A stretch of 14,693 bases of DNA from CAZSAT01 sp964604675. GTDB lineage: Bacteria; Myxococcota_A; UBA796; CAJQPC01. Location: assembly GCA_964604675.1 (NCBI GenBank), contig CAZSAT010000160.1, forward strand, positions 1-14,693. Direction: 5' to 3'. The notes beneath the pieces are model-generated. The model worked only from the letters and a program-made list of their open reading frames with translations. It searched no databases and had not been told where the DNA came from. Below, piece after piece: positions 7,075-13,842 of the stretch; positions within the stretch are counted from its first letter, which is position 1; the number at the start of each line of letters is the position of its first letter. The translations under genes and the position numbers were made by a program.

Positions 7075-8211
7075 ATGCAAGCTGCCAGCCACGATGCCGA
7101 GGGGCGCCTGGACATCAAGTGCCTGACCCTGCCCGAGCTCGAGGCCGCGATCGTCGGTCTGGGCAAGGAACGCTTCCGTGCCAAGCAGATCTACAAGTGG
7201 ATCTGGCAGAAGCACGTGACGAGCTTCGACCAGATGACGAACATCTCGAAGACCGCCCGGGCGGAGCTGGAGCAGCGCTTCTACCTGTCCACGCTCACCG
7301 CGTCCGACATCCTGCACTCCACCGACGGCACCAGGAAGTTCCTCTGGCGCTGCGAGGACGGTCACACCATCGAGAGCGTGCTCATCCCTGACGGCGAGCG
7401 CTTCACCCTCTGCATGTCCACGCAGGTGGGGTGCGCGATGGCCTGCAGCTTCTGCCTCACCGGCGACCTCGGCTTGAAGCGGCACCTCAAGGTCTCGGAG
7501 ATCGCGAACCAGCCCGCCCAGGTCAACGCGCTGCTCGCGGTCGAAGGTCACCCGCCGCTCACGAACCTCGTCCTGATGGGCATGGGCGAGCCGCTGCACA
7601 ACCTCGACAACCTCGTGCCGGCGCTCACCATCGCGCTCGACGCCGATGCCTTGAACTTCAGCCACCGCAAGATCACGGTCTCCACGGTCGGCCTGGTGCC
7701 CAGGATGGCGGAGCTCGCCGCGGCGCTGCCCGTGAACCTCGCGGTGAGCCTCAACGCCACGACCGAGGAGCAGCGGCTCCAGACCATGCCGATCACGCGC
7801 CGCTACGACCTCGAGACCTTGTTGCAGGCCTGCCGCGACTTCCCGCTTCCGTCGGGCAAGCGCATCACCTTCGAGTACGTGATGCTGGGTGGGTTCAACG
7901 ACACGCTGGACGACGCGGTTCGCCTGGTGCGGATGTTGCGCGGCATCAAGGCCAAGGTGAACCTCATCCCGTACAACGAGAACCCCGACCGCGACATCAA
8001 GCGCCCGGCGGACCACCTCGTGAAGCAGTTCCAGACCTACGTGATGCAGCAGGGCATCCACTGCGCGGTGCGCACCACCCGCGGCACCGACATCGCGGCG
8101 GCCTGCGGGCAGCTCGGCAAGCGCGAGGAGGCCGCCCGGCGACGTGCCGCCAAGCAGGACCGGACCGATGGGCCTCAGAGTCCGAAGAGCAGCCTGCAGA
8201 CCACGAAGTAG
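7075..8211 (+). CDS. rlmN: Dual-specificity 23S rRNA/tRNA adenine-C2 methyltransferase RlmN
   Basis: RlmN is a radical-SAM enzyme that methylates C2 of A2503 in 23S rRNA and A37 in some tRNAs. The protein has 378 residues. The radical-SAM cluster motif CAMACSFC gives C120, C124 and C127. The two catalytic cysteines are C113 (in TLCMSTQ), which has the E. coli C118 spacing to the cluster, and C344 (in TDIAAACGQL), the counterpart of C355. NLVLMGMGEPLHN (164-176) is the SAM-binding GGE-like motif. After the conserved end there is a basic tail of about 30 residues (349-378), the last part of which is antisense to the 3' end of mgtE. AGGA 7 bases before the ATG serves as Shine-Dalgarno. It is the last gene of the rng operon. 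Confidence 0.96.
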   Translation: MQAASHDAEGRLDIKCLTLPELEAAIVGLGKERFRAKQIYKWIWQKHVTSFDQMTNISKTARAELEQRFYLSTLTASDILHSTDGTRKFLWRCEDGHTIESVLIPDGERFTLCMSTQVGCAMACSFCLTGDLGLKRHLKVSEIANQPAQVNALLAVEGHPPLTNLVLMGMGEPLHNLDNLVPALTIALDADALNFSHRKITVSTVGLVPRMAELAAALPVNLAVSLNATTEEQRLQTMPITRRYDLETLLQACRDFPLPSGKRITFEYVMLGGFNDTLDDAVRLVRMLRGIKAKVNLIPYNENPDRDIKRPADHLVKQFQTYVMQQGIHCAVRTTRGTDIAAACGQLGKREEAARRRAAKQDRTDGPQSPKSSLQTTK

Positions 8212-9530
8212 ACCACGACGGCCAGGAGATCGATCACCGTGGTGACGAAGGGACCGGTGGCCACGGCGGGATCGATGCCCAGCCGTTCCAGGGTCATCGG
8301 GATCAGCGAGCCCAACAGGGCCGCGCAGGTCAGCGCGAGCATGATCGAGGAGCCCACCGCGGCGGCGATCGTCCAGTCCGGGTAGCGGACCAGGCACCAG
8401 GCGGTGAGCAAGAGCCCGAAGAAGAGCCCGAGCAGGACCCCGACGCGCCCCTCGCGGCCCAGGAGCTGCGCCATCCCTTCGCTCACGCTGACGTGCCCGG
8501 TGGCGATGTTCCGCACCGTGATGGTGGCCGCCTGGATGCCCACGTTTCCGCCCATGCCCATGACTACGGGGATGAAGCCCGCGATGGCGGCGTCGCGTGC
8601 GAGGGTGGACTCGAAGGCCAGGATGACCTCCGACAGGGCGAGCCCTGCGACGAGGGTGACGAGCAGCCACTGGATGCGCTGGCGGGCGGACTCCGTGGCC
8701 GACGCTCCGAGGGGGTCGAGCGCTTCCCCGACGCCAGCCATCAGGAGCATGTCTTCGGCGGCTTCTTCGCGGATGACGTCGATCACGTCGTCGATGGTGA
8801 CGATGCCGAGCATCTTCTGGCCGTCGTCGACCACCGGCACGGCGAGGAAGTCGAAGCGTGCGGCGAGCCGGGCCACCTCCTCCTGGTCCTCCTCCGGACG
8901 CACCGCGATGATGTCGGTGGACATGAAGGTGGCGAGCTGCGTGGAGGGGGCGTGGGTGAGCAGGTTCCGCAGCGACGTCACGCCGACCAGCTGGTCGTTG
9001 TCGTTGGTGACGTAGATGTAGAAGACCATCTCGACGTCGCCGAGCTCTTGCAGGATCTCGATGGCCTGCCGGCACGTGACGGTCTCGGAGACCTGGAACG
9101 CCACCGGCGACATGATGCCGCCCGCGCTGTCGTCGGGCCACGCCATGAGCTCCTCGACCTCGGTCCGGTCGTCGGGCTCGATGCGCAAGAGCACCTGCTC
9201 CCGCAGCTCCTCGGGGAGGCGGGCCAGCACGTCGGCTTCGTCGTCGGGCTCCATGGCGTCGAGCCAGGCCACCAGCCGCGGGAGGTGGATGAGCGGCACC
9301 AGCCGGTCGAAGTCCCGCTCGGAGAGGTGGGCGAGGATCTCGCCGCCCGTCGCGTCTTCCTCGAGGTGGTCGAACAGGAAGAGCGCTTCTTCGCGGGTGA
9401 GGTGGGCGAGGGCCACCACCATGTCCTCGACGCTGGACTTGCTCAGCGCGCGAGCGAGAGGCTTGGCGACGCGGCGGCGTGTGAGGCGACGCAGGGCCTC
9501 GACACGGGCCTGCACGGTGCTGTCGGCCAC
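8175..9530 (-). CDS. mgtE: Magnesium transporter MgtE
   Basis: MgtE is a dimeric inner-membrane Mg2+ channel gated by Mg2+ in its cytoplasmic domains. The 451-residue length is typical. Order: the alpha-helical N domain (about 35-135), two CBS domains (about 138-260, with MSPVAFQV and MSTDIIAV beginning them), the connecting helix, then the membrane domain (286-451) with five segments. Family signatures present are PVVMGMGGNVGIQA (321-334) and ATGPFVTTVIDL (424-435); D434 corresponds to the pore aspartate. It starts at GTG 9528-9530 with GGGAGGA 4 bases upstream on the minus strand. It is the last gene of the mtnP-TPR-RodZ-like-mgtE run, 45 bases after its neighbour. Its 3' end overlaps rlmN by 37 bases, convergently. 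No M-box leader is visible. Confidence 0.95.
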   Translation of the reverse strand: MADSTVQARVEALRRLTRRRVAKPLARALSKSSVEDMVVALAHLTREEALFLFDHLEEDATGGEILAHLSERDFDRLVPLIHLPRLVAWLDAMEPDDEADVLARLPEELREQVLLRIEPDDRTEVEELMAWPDDSAGGIMSPVAFQVSETVTCRQAIEILQELGDVEMVFYIYVTNDNDQLVGVTSLRNLLTHAPSTQLATFMSTDIIAVRPEEDQEEVARLAARFDFLAVPVVDDGQKMLGIVTIDDVIDVIREEAAEDMLLMAGVGEALDPLGASATESARQRIQWLLVTLVAGLALSEVILAFESTLARDAAIAGFIPVVMGMGGNVGIQAATITVRNIATGHVSVSEGMAQLLGREGRVGVLLGLFFGLLLTAWCLVRYPDWTIAAAVGSSIMLALTCAALLGSLIPMTLERLGIDPAVATGPFVTTVIDLLAVVVYFVVCRLLFGL

Positions 9531-9575
9531 CGCGTCCTCCCGGGTTCGTGCGCGGGTGCTTCCGCGGAGAGCCCT

Positions 9576-9995
9576 CTAACCGTCTTCGAGGAAGACCAGG
9601 CGTCGTCCTGCGCTCAGGTTGCCCAGGGGCTCGACGAGCCTGCCGTCGTAGCGCACCGTCACGCGCGTGAGGTCTCCGAGGGTGACGGCCACCCGGGCGC
9701 CTCCAGGCGCTTCGTAGAGGCCCACCTGCTCGCAGCGCGGCGCGGCCCGGGCGCAGAGCCAGCCGTGGAAGATGCGTTCGCCGTCGACCTCGACGGTCAT
9801 GCGGACCTGCTCGCTCGTGCGCACCGTCACCCGGGGTGGCGGCCCTTCTTCGCCAGGGGTGACGGTCGTCAGATCCTGCGGCTCGTCACCGAGCAGCTCG
9901 ACGGCCAGGGCGAGCACGAGCGCGCACGCCACGACCGACGCCGCCACCGCGCCGATCAGGCGGCCGAGGGGGAGCCCGGGCTCAGGGGTCTCCAT
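9576..9995 (-). CDS. Single-pass membrane protein with RodZ C-terminal (DUF4115)-like domain
   Basis: This 139-residue protein has a short N-terminus, one membrane segment (about 13-34, LIGAVAASVVACALVLALAV), a Pro/Glu linker, and a beta-rich domain (55-136) containing VRMTVEVDGERIFHGWL and VRYDGRLVEPLG. The pattern of a strand, 'v.DG..if.g.l', and a later 'v.v.ydGr.v.pl' resembles the periplasmic DUF4115 domain at the C-terminus of the cell-shape protein RodZ. RodZ's N-terminal helix-turn-helix, which contacts MreB, is absent. C81 and C88 could form a disulfide outside the membrane. Its ATG overlaps the end of the TPR lipoprotein gene by 14 bases. PilF-like and RodZ genes are adjacent in Pseudomonas, which supports the assignment. 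The domain call is by eye and moderately sure. Confidence 0.75.
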   Translation of the reverse strand: METPEPGLPLGRLIGAVAASVVACALVLALAVELLGDEPQDLTTVTPGEEGPPPRVTVRTSEQVRMTVEVDGERIFHGWLCARAAPRCEQVGLYEAPGGARVAVTLGDLTRVTVRYDGRLVEPLGNLSAGRRLVFLEDG

Positions 9996-10755
9996 CAGCC
10001 TGCGCCACGCCGGGGCACGGAGCCGCCAGCGCCGTTCGCGCTTCGCTCAACACGTCCTCGGGCACCTCGGTGCCATCGATGACCGCCTGGAGGTAGGCGG
10101 AACCGTCTTCGCACCGCTCGAGCTCGAGGAGCACCAGCCCCGCGCGGTGGCGGCTGCCGTCCGAGGTCTCGTCGCAGAGCATCAGCACGTGTTCGTAGGC
10201 GTCGAGCGCCTCTTCGAGCTTGTGCTCCGCTTCGTAGGCGAGGCCGAGGTTGTACCAGGCCGGGCAATAGTGCGGTCCGCGCACGGTGGCTTCCTGGAGC
10301 ACCCCGAGCGCGTCGCCGGTGCGCCCCACCTGCAGGTAGGAGAAGCCGAGGTTGGAGAGCACCACCACGGGCTTGTCGTAGGTGTAGTCGGCTTCGCCCG
10401 GCTCCAGGACGGCGACCGCGTCTTCGTGGCGTCCGAGCTTCTGCAGCAGGTAGCCGTAGTTGACGCGCACGCTGGTGGCTTCCGCGTCGAGCTTGAGCGC
10501 CCTCTGGAACGCGGACTCGGCAGCTTCGGGTTCGCCGCGCCGCACGAGCGCCAGCCCGAGCCGTTCGTGGGCCGTGACGTTGCGCGGATCGAGCTTGACC
10601 GCCTGCTCCAGGGTGCCGATGGACGCCTCGACACGGCCTTCCTGCAGGTACGCGGTCCCGAGCTCGATCTTGGCGTCGGCGCGTAACTGGCGCTTCTTGG
10701 TGACGCAGCCGCTGGCCAGCGTCACGACCGCGACGATGAGCGCGAGGCGTCCCAT
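9982..10755 (-). CDS. TPR-repeat lipoprotein, PilF/Tgl-like
   Basis: This 257-residue protein starts with a lipoprotein signal ending in the lipobox LASG-C (C17), followed by VTKKRQL. At least five tetratricopeptide repeats follow (about 26-60, 61-93, 95-125, 131-160, 165-198), for example AKIELGTAYLQEGRVEASI and PAWYNLGLAYEAEHKLEEAL. Gram-negative lipoproteins of this build include PilF/PilW and Myxococcus Tgl, which help PilQ secretin assemble for type IV pili. That specific role is inferred from architecture, since TPR proteins are many and no pil gene is in the window. The ATG (10753-10755) overlaps the mtnP stop by one base (TGATG). The tail contains several cysteines (C164, C194, C215, C247) that could pair in the periplasm. 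Confidence 0.88.
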   Translation of the reverse strand: MGRLALIVAVVTLASGCVTKKRQLRADAKIELGTAYLQEGRVEASIGTLEQAVKLDPRNVTAHERLGLALVRRGEPEAAESAFQRALKLDAEATSVRVNYGYLLQKLGRHEDAVAVLEPGEADYTYDKPVVVLSNLGFSYLQVGRTGDALGVLQEATVRGPHYCPAWYNLGLAYEAEHKLEEALDAYEHVLMLCDETSDGSRHRAGLVLLELERCEDGSAYLQAVIDGTEVPEDVLSEARTALAAPCPGVAQADGDP

Positions 10756-11621
10756 CAGCTGAAGTACTTGTCGACGAGGGGACCGAGGGCGGCGACGCGC
10801 GCGGCCGGGATGCGTTCGCGAGCGGTCATCAGGGCGAACTTCATCGCGTCGTGCATCGGCGCCGGACCGTCGTGGGCGGCGATCTTCGGCACGGCGGCCA
10901 GGATGACCTTCCGCGCGGTGGCCACGTTGGCCGTAGCGACCGCGATGACCTGCTCCACGGTGACCGCCTCGTGCTCGGCGTGCCAGCAGTCGTAGTCGGT
11001 CGACATCGCGACCGTAGCGTACGAGATCTCGGCTTCGCGGGCCAGCTTCGCCTCGGTGAGGTTGGTCATGCCGATGACCTGCGCGCCCCAGGATCGGTAC
11101 AGGTGGCTCTCGGCCTGCGTGGAGAACTGGGGCCCCTCCATGCACACGTAGGTGCCGCCGTCGTGGGTGGTGGCACCGGCCTCCTGGCACGCCTCCACCA
11201 GCATGCTCCGCAGGGTCATGCACACGGGGTGCGCGAACGACACGTGGCCGACGATGCCGCCTTCGTAGAAGGTGCAGGCCCGCCCGCCCTTGGTGCGGTC
11301 GATGAACTGATCGACGAGCACCATGTGCCCGGGGGCGATGTTGTCGCGCAGCGATCCCACTGCGGAGATGGAGATGATCCAGCTCACGCCGAGCTTCTTC
11401 ATGCCGTAGATGTTGGCCCGGTAGTTGACCTCGCTCGGGTTGTAGACGTGGCCGCGGCCGTGCCGTGGGAGGAAGACCATCTCGACGTCGCGGAGCTTGC
11501 CGCAGAGGAAGGCGTCCGAGGGTTCGCCGAAGGGGGTCTCGACGCGGACTTCCCGCACGTCGGTGAGCTCGTCCATGGCGTAGAGCCCGCTCCCGCCGAT
11601 CACGCCAACCTTCAAGCCCAT
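10755..11621 (-). CDS. mtnP: S-methyl-5'-thioadenosine phosphorylase
   Basis: This enzyme splits methylthioadenosine with phosphate into adenine and methylthioribose-1-phosphate, recycling the by-product of polyamine synthesis. The 288-residue length fits. Motifs: phosphate-binding GGSGLY (9-14) and RHGRGH (53-58), NYRANIYGMKKLGV (66-79), SAVGSL (86-91), MEGPQFST (161-168), GMTNLTEA (184-191), and STDYDCWH (207-214), whose aspartates select adenine over hypoxanthine as in human MTAP. That residue set favours MTA phosphorylase over a purine nucleoside phosphorylase. The ATG at 11619-11621 has GGAG 7 bases upstream. It is the first gene of the minus-strand run and divergent from recO, with 77 bases between the starts. 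No other methionine-salvage gene is present. Confidence 0.94.
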   Translation of the reverse strand: MGLKVGVIGGSGLYAMDELTDVREVRVETPFGEPSDAFLCGKLRDVEMVFLPRHGRGHVYNPSEVNYRANIYGMKKLGVSWIISISAVGSLRDNIAPGHMVLVDQFIDRTKGGRACTFYEGGIVGHVSFAHPVCMTLRSMLVEACQEAGATTHDGGTYVCMEGPQFSTQAESHLYRSWGAQVIGMTNLTEAKLAREAEISYATVAMSTDYDCWHAEHEAVTVEQVIAVATANVATARKVILAAVPKIAAHDGPAPMHDAMKFALMTARERIPAARVAALGPLVDKYFS

Positions 11622-11686
11622 GTCCTGCTCCTGTCACTCTGGGGAACCAGGGCTGACCTAACCGACTGTGCACGCGCTGCGTGCGC

Positions 11687-11692
11687 TACGCT
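11687..11692 (+). promoter_or_regulatory. TANNNT -10-like box at exact leaderless spacing before recO
   Basis: TACGCT ends 6 bases before the recO ATG at 11699, with no Shine-Dalgarno between. With normal -10 to start spacing, transcription would begin at or next to the A of ATG and make a leaderless mRNA. recO is the first gene after a divergent gap, so a promoter must lie here. The -35 region is weak. Confidence 0.45.
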
Positions 11693-11698
11693 GGTGCG

Positions 11699-12436
11699 AT
11701 GAGCACCCGGCAGCTGCGTGCGGTCGTCGTGGGCCGTCAGGACTACGGCGAGGCCGACCGCATCGTGCGGCTCCTGAGCGCCGAGCTCGGACGGATCTCG
11801 GTGCTCGCGCGGCACGCGCGCAAGAGCCGCCGACGCTTCGGCGGGCGCCTGGATCTGTCCAACGTGCTCACGGTGACGGTGAAGCGAGGACGGGGCGAGC
11901 TCTACCTGTTGACCGACTGCGACCTCGAGGCCGGGCACCCCCACCTGCGGGGCGACCTCTACCGCCTGTCCCTGGCCGGCTACGCGTGTGAGCTCTGCGC
12001 AGGGCTCGCGCAGGAGGACCGCCCCGAGCCGCGGCTCTTCGGCCTCTTGGAGGTGGCTCTGCTCGTTCTGGAGGCCGCCTCGTCGGAGCCGGCACGGGCG
12101 TTTCGCGCGGGGTTGGAGGCAAAGGCGCTGACCTTTGGCGGCCTGACGCCGAGCCTCGAAGGCTGCGCGGTGTGCCACGAAGGCCTCGACGAGCCCCTCG
12201 CCTGGAGTCCGGAAGCGGGCGGGGCGTGCCACCGGCGCTGTGCGGACGGGGAGGCGATCTCGCCGCGCTGGGTCGCCGCGGTCGAAGCCGCCCGCCGCAC
12301 CCCGCTGCGCGACCTGGTCGACGTCGAGCTGCCTCCGGGGCCGCGCTGGGCGCTCCACGAGCTGTACCGGTGGCAGGTTGGCAAGCCGCTGAAGTCCGCC
12401 GAGGTGCTGGCGGCGGTCGAGCCCACAGCGGGCTAA
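11699..12436 (+). CDS. recO: DNA repair protein RecO
   Basis: RecO binds single-stranded DNA and SSB and, with RecR, loads RecA during gap repair by the RecFOR pathway. The 245 residues begin with the OB-fold (about 3-80: RAVVVGRQDYGEADRIVRLL, then GRISVLARHARKSRRRFGGRL), followed by a helical domain (82-145). A zinc-binding segment comes next, with C156, C159 (GCAVCHE), C177 and C181 (GGACHRRCA), a CX2C...CX3C set as seen in many RecO proteins. The C-terminal helices end near 238. ATG 11699 is chosen over an in-frame GTG at 11681 because the extra six residues match nothing in the family and the -10-like box lies within them. The next gene starts 11 bases downstream, so the three genes after recO may be co-transcribed. 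Confidence 0.93.
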   Translation: MSTRQLRAVVVGRQDYGEADRIVRLLSAELGRISVLARHARKSRRRFGGRLDLSNVLTVTVKRGRGELYLLTDCDLEAGHPHLRGDLYRLSLAGYACELCAGLAQEDRPEPRLFGLLEVALLVLEAASSEPARAFRAGLEAKALTFGGLTPSLEGCAVCHEGLDEPLAWSPEAGGACHRRCADGEAISPRWVAAVEAARRTPLRDLVDVELPPGPRWALHELYRWQVGKPLKSAEVLAAVEPTAG

Positions 12437-12439
12437 CCT
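12434..12439 (+). promoter_or_regulatory. TANNNT -10-like box before first small lipoprotein
   Basis: TAACCT ends 8 bases before the ATG at 12448 and includes the TAA stop of recO, so part of its form is forced by the stop codon. No Shine-Dalgarno separates it from the ATG. It is compatible with a near-leaderless internal promoter, but weaker evidence than the recO site. Confidence 0.25.
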
Positions 12440-12447
12440 CGCAATCG

Positions 12448-13194
12448 ATGCTTCTTCTTCTGGTTGGCTGCGAGTACCTCGAGGAACAGCGCACGATCCC
12501 CGAGTGGGTGGCGCTGGGCGGCACCGTGCTCACCGATCCCGCGGACAGCTCGGCCCTGTTCCAGGAGGGCGACGTCGCCTTCACCGACGACGCTGGTGAC
12601 GCCTTCCTCGACGACGAGGGCGAGGTGGTCGTGGCCGAGCGGCCCTACGAGGAGAGCTCCCCTGGCTACTGGCGGGTCGAGCTTCCGGTCGACGTGCCGT
12701 ACCAGGTCACGGTCACACCCGAGGAGGACGGCTACCCCGCCGTGTTGCGCGGCCACAGCCCGAGCGGCGACGGAGCCTGGTTCACGGGCACGGTGTTCGC
12801 CTGGCCGCAGGTGGCGCTCGACGACCACGTGGCCAGCATGGGCGAACAGCTGGGCCTGGCGCCCGGCGTGCTCTCGGAGAGCGGGCTGGTGCACCTCTGG
12901 GGCTCCTTCTACGTGACGGAGGGCGCCCCCACCGACCTGCAGGTGACCGATGGCGTCGGCGAGCCCGTCGAGGTGTCCTACTGGGTCGTGGACGGCGACG
13001 ACCCCGAGGTGCCGCGCACGCCGGGTGGGGAAGCGCCCGAGTTGGTGGTCCCCGCCACCACCGACACGGTCACCTGGTTCACCGCCTTCGACCTCGAGCC
13101 GGGCGACATCACCGTCGCCAGCGGCGACACGTCCCAGACCTTCCGTGCGGAGGCCGGCTCTGTGGTCACCCCCGCCTACTTCCTGGTGCCCTGA
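12448..13194 (+). CDS. Small acidic lipoprotein with very short signal sequence
   Basis: This 248-residue protein is unrecognised. It begins MLLLLVGCEYLEEQ: a hydrophobic run of five to six residues leading directly to a lipobox-like LVG-C with Cys at position 8 and no basic residue before it. The rest is acidic and beta-rich (Val, Asp, Glu, Gly, Thr), for example YWRVELPVDVPYQVTVTPEEDG, and resembles the carboxypeptidase-regulatory-like or other beta-sandwich modules common in secreted proteins. The only earlier starts in this frame lie inside recO and would put an implausible Gly/Arg-rich stretch before the hydrophobic run. Its TGA overlaps the ATG of the next lipoprotein gene (TGATG). The two products share size, acidity and signal style and probably act together at the cell surface or periplasm; their function is unknown. 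Confidence 0.82.
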   Translation: MLLLLVGCEYLEEQRTIPEWVALGGTVLTDPADSSALFQEGDVAFTDDAGDAFLDDEGEVVVAERPYEESSPGYWRVELPVDVPYQVTVTPEEDGYPAVLRGHSPSGDGAWFTGTVFAWPQVALDDHVASMGEQLGLAPGVLSESGLVHLWGSFYVTEGAPTDLQVTDGVGEPVEVSYWVVDGDDPEVPRTPGGEAPELVVPATTDTVTWFTAFDLEPGDITVASGDTSQTFRAEAGSVVTPAYFLVP

Positions 13195-13708
13195 TGCTCC
13201 TTGTCCTGTTGAGCTGCACCTACGAGCAGCAGATCATCCACATCTCCGGCACCCTCTACGAGGGTCGGGAGAGCGGAACGGCCGCCAACGCAGGCGCCGT
13301 GACGTCCTTCGACTACGCCTTCGAGGAGGTCGACGCCGTCACGACGAGCGACGCCGGGGTGTTCACGATCGAAGCCGTCGCTGGCAGCTACCTCTACCTG
13401 GAGACCCAGGTCGAGGGCGGTCCACCCACGGGCTTTGCCGGCCAGACGCCGTTGTCGGGCGACTACGAGCTGGAGGACGGCACCCTCTACGGCCGAACGG
13501 CCGAGGAGAAGGCACAGCTCGAGTCCGACTTCAGCGGGTGCGAAGGCCTCGGCACGGGCGCGACGATCGACGGCGTGGTGCGGGTCTACATCGCAGGCAC
13601 GGACGCCGAGGACGCACCGCGGGTGACCACCGCCTGGGCGACCGCCTACGACACCGAGGGCAACGAGACCGAGGCCTGCTACCTGGCCGATGACGAGGAG
13701 GTGGTCGG
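13194..13708 (+). CDS. Second small lipoprotein, N-terminal part (interrupted by assembly gap)
   Basis: The first 171 codons encode a protein beginning MLLVLLSCTYEQQ, again a seven-residue signal before a lipobox Cys (LLS-C8) with no basic residue. No ATG, GTG or TTG precedes this ATG in the open frame, so the short signal is not an annotation error. A beta-sandwich-like module follows, with ISGTLYEG (17-24) and, later, TSDAGVFTIEAVAGSYLYLE, typical of carboxypeptidase-regulatory-like domains. The frame runs into the N-gap at DEEVVG. Its continuation is at 13843-14032: joining 13194-13708 directly to 13843-14032 gives an uninterrupted 234-residue frame. The ATG overlaps the upstream stop by one base. 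Confidence 0.85.
13692..13708 (+). repeat. 17-bp exact direct repeat, copy 1 (left side of gap)
   Basis: GACGAGGAGGTGGTCGG ends at the last base before the N-run and recurs exactly at 13826-13842, in the same codon phase (DEEVVG). The flanking bases differ. It marks the point where the two joined sequences share identity. Confidence 0.9.
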
Positions 13709-13718
13709 NNNNNNNNNN
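13709..13718. other. Assembly gap (10 Ns)
   Basis: Ten undetermined bases. The length is probably a placeholder. The coding frame of the lipoprotein gene enters it and does not continue directly on the other side, where a TAG follows within a few codons. Confidence 0.98.
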
Positions 13719-13753
13719 ATCATCTAGCCGCCGCGGCTGCCGCTGTGGACAGC

Positions 13754-13825
13754 ATGTATCCCATAGAAGAGCTACTCCCTCACCGTCCGCCGTTTCTGTT
13801 CCTCGACCGTCTGGAGAAGGTGGAA
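13754..13825 (+). pseudogene. fabZ: FabZ-like dehydratase N-terminal fragment (probable assembly artefact)
   Basis: From ATG 13754 (GTG at 13745 is in frame) the sequence encodes MYPIEELLPHRPPFLFLDRL and a few more residues. This is the conserved start of FabZ-type (3R)-hydroxyacyl-ACP dehydratases, with the catalytic-region PHRPPFL motif. Only about 24 residues belong to the family. After the 17-base repeat the frame continues as the lipoprotein, without FabZ's GHFPG motif. The stretch uses codons rare in the rest of the window (ATA, CTA, TTT), and 13719-13825 is only about 59% GC by hand count. It looks like the edge of a sequence from another locus or organism joined here by the assembler. 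Confidence 0.7.
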
Positions 13826-13842
13826 GACGAGGAGGTGGTCGG
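13826..13842 (+). repeat. 17-bp exact direct repeat, copy 2
   Basis: Exact second copy of the sequence at 13692-13708. Upstream of it the reading frame is FabZ; downstream the same frame is the lipoprotein C-terminus. It is the probable chimera junction. Confidence 0.9.

Noticed and set aside
4801..9141. 1446-residue open frame on the minus strand across recD2, rlmN and mgtE
   Set aside because: It is antisense or out of frame to strongly recognised genes, with His/Arg/Gly-rich low-complexity translation typical of high-GC shadow frames.
7431..10082. 883-residue open frame on the plus strand
   Set aside because: Shadow of rlmN, mgtE and the RodZ-like gene; no family resemblance and biased composition.
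12172..12447. N-terminal extension of the first lipoprotein into recO
   Set aside because: The extension is Arg/Pro/Gly-rich shadow sequence inside recO, and it would bury the hydrophobic signal and lipobox.
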